DNA of 64,000 nucleotides, taken from contig NC_066581.1 in the NCBI RefSeq assembly GCF_024323335.1, forward strand, positions 228,734,539 to 228,798,538, read 5' to 3'. Shown here piece by piece: positions 55,592-64,000 of this stretch; position 1 is the first letter of the stretch; each line of letters opens with the position of its first letter. Origin of the DNA: Lathyrus oleraceus. Lineage: Eukaryota; Streptophyta; Magnoliopsida; Fabales; Fabaceae. The notes beneath the pieces were generated by a model. That model was not told the origin of the DNA and did no database searches. It saw only the letters and a program-made list of their open reading frames with translations. The position numbers and the translations under genes were made by a program.

Positions 55592-56815
55592 AGGTACAAC
55601 TCTACGAGCACGAGCAATGATTCCTAAGTAAACCCAAACATGTTAGAAACTGACACCTGCAAAACAGAAGACAGGTTATTATGACTCACGCATGAATGCA
55701 ATGTTTATCCATATGAGGAACACTCTTTCCTTCGGTTCTGGCTTCATCGAAACAGATAAAAAATTTAACAATAGCATTCTGACATCAGGATGTCTCTCAA
55801 CCAGAATCTCAATCGAGAATGTACCCTGAGTATGGATAGACATGAGTTAGATGCCGATGAATGCAAAATGTGGATGATGCTGATGCGTGAATGCAATACA
55901 TTGTGCCATCCTCCAAGTCATCTGAACATTTACTGCACTGAGTTACAACCTCTGAATTGATCACAACCATCTGAAGTACTGAGCAACCATAATTACAACT
56001 CTGGGTTCCGAAATAAACGGAACTGGAGAATACACCATCATCATCACCACCAGAGATTCTCTGAACAGATAACCATAAGACCCTCTGAACCAGCCCGGGG
56101 AATCCTGAAATAAACGGATCCCCACTGATAAATAACACGGACAGAACTCCGGCGTCTCTGAAATAAATGTCCATAAATCCGACTTATAAATAGGACTCTG
56201 ATCAACGGCTGAACCAATAGTCACCATCAAAGTCACCATCAAAACATGCATCTGTACGAATCAACCCTCCCCTCACAGGTGAATTCTAATCAGGTTATCC
56301 TAAGGCGGATAATAGTCTCGACAATCGGGCAAAGATACTCAACGGGTTTGCCCTTTCGGGTGTGCCGTTGTAGCTCTCTTAAGATCATCTAAACCAAAGA
56401 TCCGGGAAAGAACGATCACCGAAGTCAATAGCTCAAAAGAGGTAACTAGACTAAAGTGGAATACTCCACAATGGAAAAGCTCTCTCAGATGAACCTCGTC
56501 CGGCTTGTGGTATGTCACGTCGCAATAACATGCCCAACCAGCATGTGAGGAACGTGAGACCACACTAATCCTAGGTGTATACTCGGGCCTGGGTTTTAGC
56601 CCCACTCAGAACACCCACCCCAAATCATAGGAACCACCTGTACAGAGGACAGCAACATGATAGTATGATGCATGCAAATATTTATGCAAATATATACACA
56701 GCAAAATAATCATAAATGCAATAAATAGCAGCACAAGCAACCTAAACTACCCTAGAGAATGCTAGGAGAGACTCGCTTAGGGAAGATGGACCAGCCAGAG
56801 GTCAACTTCTCTAGT
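55592..56815 (-). other. 5' leader of nested Ogre copy B
   Basis: About 1.2 kb, near-identical to copy A, without a recognised ORF. The GAAA-capped hairpin is at 56340-56370. Confidence 0.6.
56340..56370 (-). other. GAAA-capped hairpin in the 5' leader of copy B
   Basis: Identical to the copy A hairpin at 43295-43325. Confidence 0.7.
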
Positions 56816-56833
56816 TCCCCAACAGAGTCACCA
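56816..56833 (-). promoter_or_regulatory. Primer-binding site of copy B with one mismatch
   Basis: On the - strand it reads TGGTGACTCTGTTGGGGA, one base off the tRNA-Arg match seen in copy A, located two bases after LTR c. Confidence 0.85.
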
Positions 56834-56835
56834 GC

Positions 56836-59800
56836 TGTCGCATCCGCGAAAAACAACCGGCGGGCTAAAACAAAACAAACAGAGCCGCCACCATGCGTTA
56901 TTTTTCCCAAAGAGGGAAAGGAAACGCTCGAAGTAAACCTGGAAAAGACATGGTCTCGCGACCAAAGAGAGATGGGATCGGGAGTCGGTTATGCGAAGGG
57001 AAGGTATTAGCACCCCTACGCATCCGTCGTACTCGACGGGATCCACGCTCAAAAGAATAGAAGAAAGGTTGCTAAAACTGCTCACCAACATCACACACAC
57101 ACACACTGGAAACAACACAGGTGGGATAAGAGGGGAAAGGGCTCGCTAGGATATCGCATCCTATGCCTACGTATCTCATCTGGAATGAGAATCAGAGCTA
57201 CCGTAGTTCGGCTCACGCACGCCAAACAAAACACACACAGGAAACCGACTGCCAATCGCTGGGCTTACGTCAGACTCCACACAAAACGGCAAACATGGAA
57301 ACCGAATGCCAATCGCTGGACTTACATCAGACTCCGAACCAACAAACACACACAGGAAACCAAATGCCACTTGCTGGACTTATATCGGACTCCAAGCACA
57401 CAACAATAGGATACGGAATGCCAATCGCTGGGCTTACATCCATCTCCTAACACACACAAGAAAGGATAACCAACAACAAGTTAATAGGGAGTCTGGAACT
57501 CGAGCCTAATAACTGTCAAGCAAACACACACAAAAGAAAAAGGGTGCCCGGAGAGATCTCGTACGACCTCCTGCCTACGTACCTCATCTGGTATGAGGAT
57601 CAGGGCAACGTAGTTCCCCTTAACAGGGGAGAAACTTTCTCCTAACCAGAGACTGGGAAATGACAAACTAGAAGGGAGACTGACTCGAGCCTAATAGTTA
57701 TCATGTAATCCACCATGGTCCTAGGTTGAGGTTTCTATCTAACTTGCACAGGCAGCAAGCTATCCTAAACAGGCAAAGCAAAGCAAACATACACATAATT
57801 AGCACACACTATACACAAACAAAGTGGGCTCACACAAGGTTAGGCTGTGAAACACAAGCCAACTGGAATCGGGTGTAGTTAGCTCTTAACCCTAACATTG
57901 AGAGTTAGGGTGAAGCAGACGAAATGGGAAGTGAGGGTAAGACCTCACAGCTCTTATCCCTGGCCTGGGAGAGCTTCAGACAAATGAAAGTGGGAGTTCA
58001 GAAAGTTGGAACTCTTCTCCACATATGACTGACACAAAAAAGATCTTGGGTTAATATCCACAATGCATCAACACAAGGTGTGTGAGCAAAGTGGATGACA
58101 CACGGAATAGCAGGAGATGGATTGCACATCTCTTTTATCTGCCAATTGCCTTATAGAGGTCTTTCCCTGCTTGGCACAAATGTAAACAAACACAAGCATT
58201 GCCTCTTAAGGAGGGCTTCAGACAGGTGCCTGCCCAAGTAACAGGACAGGTCTTCCAGACTACATGAAGTCAGAAATATTATACCTATATGGTTAAGCAA
58301 CCAAGCAAAATCAAATTCAAATTGAACTTAAGCAACTTATGTACCTGTTGAAAACATCAGACAAATCAGTTAAACTGTACAGACAAACAGACAACATGAA
58401 TATCAACAGTCAAACCCAATGAGCAAAGGCATAAGCCGACAAGTCAAACTCAAATGAGTTAACAACCCTACAAAACACACAAGGTTAGTAGTCAAAAGTA
58501 AACACCAAATACTCAAGTGATAGAGCATCAACAACTATGGAACTTGAGTGCTCAACCTGAAATCAAAGCTCAAACATGAGAAGCAAACCACTAGGTCAAA
58601 GCCTAGGGTCAAGGATGGAGAAAAAATTCAAAACAGAACATGAAAATTGACATGAATCCACTTCAATCAATTAAGAACACAATCCAAAAGGTCTCATCTC
58701 AATATCAATCACCAAATCCATTTCATGATCAATTGAAGTTCGAGGCAATTTTAAAGCTCAAAAGTGACCAACCAGAATGAAAAATCTCAATTAAATCCAG
58801 AAATGATTCCAAAAATTCCAAGAAAATTCATGCTCATTCTAAACATCCAGAACATGCATCACACAAAAAATCAGGACATTTGGAGATCAATTGGCATGGC
58901 AAACACATCACATAAGCTGAACAATCAAAAGTGTGACACAAACTGTCACACCATGCAAACACAAGCATAAAACAGCAATGGAGCATGGAAAAAATGTCAA
59001 ACCAAAGCCAAAATGTCCAGCAAAGTGTCTAGAATTAGCATGCAAAATTTCACATTCATTGGATAAGAAACAAGCATTTCACAAGGAGATAAGCAAGGCA
59101 AGGTCAAATAAGCATACATGATCACATAACCTAGCACCAAATAAAATCCAGCCACGCAAAAATTTGGAAATTATGATGATAAAAAACTAGATGAAACAAG
59201 GAACAAATAGCAAAAAACCAAGTATTTTTTGGATCAATTTTCAATTTAATATGAATTTTTGAAGTTCGGAAAACAACATTAAAATAAAATGGACAATGCA
59301 TATGGAAATTGGAGGGAAAGATTAAATGGATTTAAGTTTGAAAATATGTTGCAGGTGATACGCGTATGGCGCACAGTGATACGCGTATGGTGCACAGTGA
59401 TACGCGTATGGCGCACAGTGATACGCGTATGGCCAGTGGTGGTTTCCACCATCTTCTTCGCGAAGACGGCGGAGCTACAGTGCATGCGTTCAGAAAATAT
59501 CCAGAATTTCGCCAAAAAATTATATCAACAGAAAGCTCTTCCAATGGAGATTACAGATCAATTAACATCTAATCCTAATTCATCAAGATCAAAGAGAAAC
59601 GAGCAAAAACATTTTGACATATCAAACTTTAATCAAGCATAACTCATTCATTTCTCATCCATTTCACACGAATTTTATATCAGATTAATCAGCGTGAAAA
59701 GCTCTACCTAAACATGGCAATGGATTGAAGAATTAAGAGATTCGAGTTTTTACCTCTTGAAGAGCAGAACAATAAAACCAGCGATTCAAGCTCCTAAAGT

Positions 59801-61380
59801 GTCCAAATCCACTCCTATATTGATGACTTGAAGCTTTATGACGAAATTGGAGCTCGTAATGGCTTAGATCTTGATTAATTTTCCACTTCCATCTTCATGA
59901 ATTTGCTTGGAGTGTGCGTGATTTTTGCTCGAATTCAATGATCCAATGCTTGATTCTTCATCCACTACACTCAATAAACCAGAATATGGAAGAAAAATGC
60001 TATGCTATGTGGAGAATTTTCAAGTTTTGATTGAGAGAAAATTTTGGAGGGAAAAAGTTTCAAGATCCAAAAATGGTGAAAGAGTGATTAACCTCTTGAA
60101 ATTCTGTTATAATTTACTATTTATATGCCATGTTAATTACCATGCTAATCCTAATTTGTAATGGTTAATTAGGATTAGTGATAATTGGAATGAAATGCAA
60201 AAATGAAAAAAGATGTATCATGGCCATGGACCACGTGAATAGTAGCATGCAAATGCTCACATTCACTTAAAACCAACTCATAAACATAATGCAAGTGGAC
60301 TTTCACTCATGCAATGCACCAAATTTGAATTTCTCCATTTCCCTCCAAAATGCACTTGAATTAGCACATGATCACATGATAAAATTTCATGCAATGCCAT
60401 GAATGATTTGGAAAATATATGTCAAAATAAGAACAATGCAAAAGGAGCCATCCAATTTGGAGCTTTGGTGAAGAAGTTATGCCCCTTTGAAGTTCAATGT
60501 TCACTTGGCCAAGTTTTGATCATATCTCCTTAACCACACATGAGAAATTGATGATCTTGGACTTTTTGGAAATGGGAGAGAAAGATCTATAACTTTCATG
60601 TTCAATAAAATTTCATTTGAAGCTTTCTTGATGATGTAATCTTGAGTTGAAAACCTTTCCATTTTTGGCAATTTTGAATTAGAGGTCACTTTCTATTTTT
60701 GGAAAGTTTTGTCATGACTTTATTTTCTTCAATGTTGATGTTTGAAATGTCAAATGAGACTTGTTTGAACATGAATGAAGTATTTCCACTCACTTCCCAC
60801 CTCCAAATCCAACAGTTGACTTGTGGTTGACTTCTGTTGACTTTCTAGGGTTTCAGATGCTTTGGTCATGCACAGATGAATTTGAGCCTCAACCTCTTGA
60901 TGAAATGGCTCCAAAATGAAACCCTAGCTTATACAAGCTCAATAAACTCACATGATGATCCCCATCTCAATGAAGACCTCATCTCCTTGAAAAACCCTGA
61001 TTGGCATAATACAACTGATTAGGGTTGACCAGAGGTCAAAACCCTAATCCCAAGGAAGCTTGTCAGGAACAATGAACCTCTTGGTGATGATAAGACCATG
61101 ATGATGGTGATGTACCACTTCAACCAAGATGATGATCAATCTCCTTGAGGAACCAAGAAACCCCAATTGAAGCACAAACCCTCAGATGGCTAGTGATCAA
61201 TTCATGAGACCCTCAGGCTTGAATCTTTTAACCTCTCTATCTTCTGATAAAGACCTAGGAGGATGACTTGCTCAATGTTTCCACATGATATGCAAATATG
61301 CAATGACTAATGACCTACAAGATGAAATGCAATATGCTAAGCTAGTCCCAAGAGAGGAGGGCAAATTTTGAGGTGTTACA
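56836..61380 (-). repeat. Ogre LTR c (right, 4545 bp)
   Basis: Same ends as LTRs a and b. It is about 28 bp shorter, mainly from one unit less in the minisatellite (59355-59432). It is followed by the target duplication CACTG at 61381-61385. Confidence 0.95.
59355..59432. repeat. LTR minisatellite, LTR c (four units)
   Basis: Four GTGATACGCGTATGGYGCAC units. It lacks the ~30 bp variant unit present in LTRs a and b. Confidence 0.85.
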
Positions 61381-61385
61381 CACTG

Positions 61386-61950
61386 TAATTGGAAGAACCA
61401 TCGAACGCAAGCTTCCATCGAGATCCTGGTTCCGGTCCTTCATCTGGGCCTGCGGTCTCACAATCTTTTATCAACATTATATCCTCATCAGGGAAATCAA
61501 ACTTCAATGGCTGATAGTCTTCAACTGGTTGATGAGCAAGATACTCTGCTAACACACTTCCCTTGATTGCCTTCTGGGTTACGTACTGGATGTCGTATTC
61601 TGACAAGAGCATCTGCCAACGGGCAAGTCTTCCAGTCAAGGCAGGTTTCTCAAAGATGTACTTTATTGGATCCATTTTTGAGATCAACAAAGTAGTATGG
61701 CAAATCATGTACTGCCTCAAACGACGAGCGGCCCATGCTAGCGCGCAACAAGTTTTCTCCAAAAGCGAATATCGACTTTCACAATCGGTAAACTTTTTAC
61801 TCAGATAGTAAATAGCATGTTCTTTCCGACCAGTTTTGTCATGTTGCCCCAGCACGCATCCCATTGACCCTTCAAGCACAGCCATATACATGATTAACGG
61901 CTTTCTTGGGACACGTGGAATTAAAATAGGAGGCTCTTGCAAGTATTGTC
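61386..61950 (-). pseudogene. Host Ogre first RNase H and start of second RNase H
   Basis: On the - strand the frame starts inside QYLQEPPILIPRVPRKPLIM at the deletion junction (about 61950). It continues through the first RNase H (LEGSMGCVLGQHDKTGRKEH, YYLSKKFTDCESRYSLLEKT, KYIFEKPALTGRLARWQMLL) and a linker. It ends in the second RNase H start KLAFDGSSN, whose Asp is the first catalytic residue. The composite is inserted right after it. The other half of this domain is at 30657-30300. Confidence 0.9.
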
Positions 61951-62540
61951 TACCAGAGTATCCATAAAGGAGAATACAGCAAAACTTGGAGTGTTGTCTA
62001 CCAGAGTATCAATATGTGGTAGAGGGAAATCGTCCTTTGGACTAGCTTTGTTCAGATCCCTATAGTCAACACACATCCTCACCTTTCCATCCTTTTTGGG
62101 CACAGGTACAATATTAGCTACCCATTGTGGGTACTTCGCCACTGCGAGAAAACCAGCGTCAAATTGTCGTTTGACTTCTTCACGAATCTTCAGAGCCATA
62201 TCTGGTCTTGTTCTTCGGAGTTTTTGTTTTACTTGCGGGCAATCCGGCTGAAGCGGCAGCTTGTGCTCAACGATGTCGGTGTCTAGACCTGGCATATCCT
62301 GGTATGACCATGCAAATACATCCACATATTCTTGAAGCAGCTTAACCAATCTCTCTTTGATGCTTGCTTCAAGCGTGGTACCGATTTTGACTTCTTTCTT
62401 CTCTTCCTCTGTGCCAAGGTTGATTGTTTCCACCGGTTCTTCATGTGGCTGAAGGGCTTTGGACTCGTGCTCGAGCAGCCTTGCCAATTCGTCGGGGATG
62501 TAACAATCTTCTTAACCCTCTTCTTCGGCTTGGTAGATAG
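61951..62540 (-). pseudogene. Host Ogre reverse transcriptase, N-terminal remnant with core deleted
   Basis: On the - strand from about 62540 (FDSPIYQAEEEG, then a TAA at about 62512) the frame gives the linker ELARLLEHESKALQPHEEP and RT motifs FDAGFLAVAKYPQWVANIVP, KVRMCVDYRDLNKASPKDDF and PLPHIDTLVDN up to VFSFMD. There the domain ends: the YVDD active site and about 170 residues are missing, and the sequence jumps to QYLQEPPILIP in another frame. A 17 bp sequence (TTGTCTACCAGAGTATC) is present on both sides of the junction at 61948-61964 and 61994-62010. Confidence 0.9.
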
Positions 62541-62880
62541 GGGAGTCAAAGTTATGGGAGGTAGTAAAGTCATTGGATTCAACGGGGTTATCATTTATTC
62601 TGCATGTTTGAATGATTGATTTCTTTTAGAAAAGTAAAAATAAAAGATGCATAAATGAAAAGTTTTTTGTTTTTGAAAAGATTGCCATTTTCTTAAGAGA
62701 AAGCAAGATAAATGAAAAAGAATTTAACAAAATGTCTTTCATTCATTGATAATGATTATTTGAAAATGAAAAAAGGGCCCTACAACATGATCCATTAGCC
62801 TTGGGCAGAGCTAAGGATTTGAAAGGAAAAAATACAACAGTTATTACTTTGACAAAGGAAAAATTTCGGGGATCTCAACC
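62541..62880 (-). other. Putative Ogre intron between protease and RT in the host element
   Basis: This is a T-rich - strand segment between the protease frame end (CETALNNWKAVEIPEIF) and the RT-leading frame. A plausible acceptor AACATGCAG lies at about 62600-62608, and candidate donors near 62870. Ogre elements are known to splice here. The exact borders are not fixed. Confidence 0.5.
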
Positions 62881-64000
62881 GCCTTCCAGTTGTTCAAAGC
62901 TGTCTCACACCGGTAAACCAAACATGGCTCATCTTCACTTTCGATGTTATCTTCAATTGCATTGACCTGATCTCCATGGATAAATCATGTGCTGAGGAAT
63001 ACTTCCTGGATGCTTCGGGTGTTGTCCTTTGCAGGGACTCGGGATCCTTTCGCAGCGGAAGGCACATATCCCAGACCAAAGCGATCATGCTTCTCACGAA
63101 TATCAATAAGTTGACCCCAACCTTCGGGGTTTCCTCCCTCAATGCTAGACTTTGCGCTCTTCAGAGAAGCGAAAGATGAACAAGCTTTCCCAACAGGGTC
63201 CTTCATCTCCACAAAAGTGGCATTGGCTATTTCAAGAGCTTGGAAAGAAGTTTCCAAAGCGTCCTCATCAGCCTCAATATATCCGAAGGATGAAAGGTGA
63301 CTGACCACAAAGTCCTCCTCCCCAGAGATGATAATCAATTGATTGTCCACCACAAACTTCATCTTTTGGTGTAAAGTGGAGGTGACTGCCCCTGCAGCAT
63401 GAATCCAGGGACGCCCCAATAAGCAGCTATATACTGGATTTATATCCATGACTTGGAAATTAATCGGGAATACATGAGGGCCAATCAATATAGGCAATTC
63501 AACCTCTCCAATCACGATTCTCTTGGAACCATCAAAAGCTTTCACTACCAAGGCACTAGGCTTCATAGCTGGTCCTTGATAAGATAACTTAGCGAGTGTT
63601 CTTTTTGGCATCACATTCAGAGAAGATCTGGTATCAACCAAAACTCTTGCCAAAGCATCATCTTTTCATTTTACCGAGATATGGAGAGCACGATTGTGAT
63701 TTTGTCCATCCTCAGGTAATTCCTCTCCACTAAAACTCAAAGTATTACAAGCTGTGATGTTCGCAACTACTCCATCAAATTGGTCAACTGTTATGCTTTG
63801 TGTTACATGAGCTTGAGCAAGCACCTTCAGCAAAGCTTCCCTATGGGCTTGGGAGTTCAATAACACAGATAGAATAGAGATTTTAGATGGTGTCTGATGC
63901 AACTGGTCCACAACCTTGTAGTCACTTCTCTTGATTAACTTCAAGAATTCAACAGCATCTTCGGATTGGACCACTTCGGGTTCTTTAGTGGGAGCTGCAA
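62881..64000 (-). pseudogene. Host Ogre gag-end/protease region, active-site glycine changed
   Basis: The - strand frame is open from the window edge (EPEVVQSEDAVEFLKLIKRS, QLHQTPSKISILSVLLNSQA, VDQFDGVVANITACNTLSF) to a TGA at 63666-63668. It then continues in the same frame through the aspartic protease: ARVLVDTRSSLNVMPKRTL, where Asp-Thr-Arg replaces Asp-Thr-Gly, and CLLGRPWIHAAGAVTSTLHQ. A second TGA is at 62985. About 35 further codons reach NWKAVEIPEIF at the intron border. With DTR in place of DTG and two stops the protease is inactive. The upstream part of gag lies outside the window. Confidence 0.9.

Larger units (their letters stand above)
30658..61380 (-). mobile_element. Tandem Ogre composite: three LTRs, two internal regions, one target duplication
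   Basis: LTR copies at 30658-35230, 43790-48360 and 56836-61380 alternate with internal regions at 35231-43789 and 48361-56835. The whole insertion is flanked by CACTG at 30653-30657 and 61381-61385, inside the second RNase H of the host Ogre. Copy A is 30658-48360, copy B is 43790-61380, and they share the middle LTR. Both internals are on the - strand with identical large deletions, and differ by scattered substitutions and one 84 bp repeat unit. The primer site (tRNA-Arg), gag type and 4.5 kb LTRs identify Ogre. No protease and little integrase remain, so the family is non-autonomous. Confidence 0.95.
61381..64000 (-). mobile_element. Host Ogre, 5' part in window (continues past window end)
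   Basis: Continuation of the element at 13760-30657. From the window edge leftwards on the - strand: end of gag/start of protease, protease, intron-like spacer, RT remnant, first RNase H and the start of the second RNase H. The second RNase H breaks at 61386 (AFDGSSNYS) at the insertion point of the composite. Confidence 0.9.

Overview
The window is repeat-dense plant nuclear DNA. The best guess is a large-genome legume of the tribe Fabeae (pea, vetch or faba bean type). That rests on several Ogre-type Ty3/gypsy elements with 4.5 kb LTRs and a tRNA-Arg primer site, nested with Tekay and Athila elements, and on host-gene fragments that all look like dicot genes. The species call is an inference. 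I see no intact single-copy host gene, rRNA gene or CRISPR array.

Layout. 1-8129: a young Tekay/Del chromovirus on the + strand; its 5' LTR is cut by the window edge and one in-frame stop interrupts gag-pol. 8130-10329: non-coding DNA with a degenerate ~235 bp tandem repeat, a tRNA-like segment and a TATA-like site. 10330-13745: a mosaic of fragments of at least six unrelated nuclear genes (OSCA/CSC1 channel, EHD GTPase, ARMC8, V-ATPase subunit A, ARGONAUTE, cation-chloride cotransporter). They abut each other, mostly on the - strand, with no visible introns. About 13760 to beyond 64000: one old host Ogre on the - strand, itself invaded twice. An Athila element (15149-27235, + strand, target duplication CCTGA) sits in its 3' untranslated region. 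A 30.7 kb Ogre composite (30658-61380, - strand, target duplication CACTG) sits in its second RNase H domain.

The 30.7 kb insertion has three LTRs and two nearly identical internal regions (LTR-internal-LTR-internal-LTR). Both internal regions carry the same large deletions: no protease, half of the reverse transcriptase, and almost no integrase. It is therefore a tandem pair of a non-autonomous gag-only Ogre family. The host Ogre is also defective (reverse transcriptase core deleted, protease DTG changed to DTR). Every polyprotein in the window is broken, so mobility would need help in trans.

The most interesting signal is structural RNA in the Ogre untranslated regions. Immediately 3' of the pol stop codon, both the host Ogre and the nested Ogres carry arrays of 26-35 nt hairpins. 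Their stems differ between units but stay paired through compensatory changes, and several are capped by a GNRA tetraloop on the sense strand. Two further hairpin arrays with different, also co-varying stems fill the rest of the host Ogre 3' region, and a related GAAA-capped hairpin lies in the nested 5' leader. The second highlight is the intronless mosaic of gene fragments at the 3' side of the host Ogre, which looks like chimeric cDNA capture.

All identifications come from reading motifs by eye. Divergence counts are manual and approximate.
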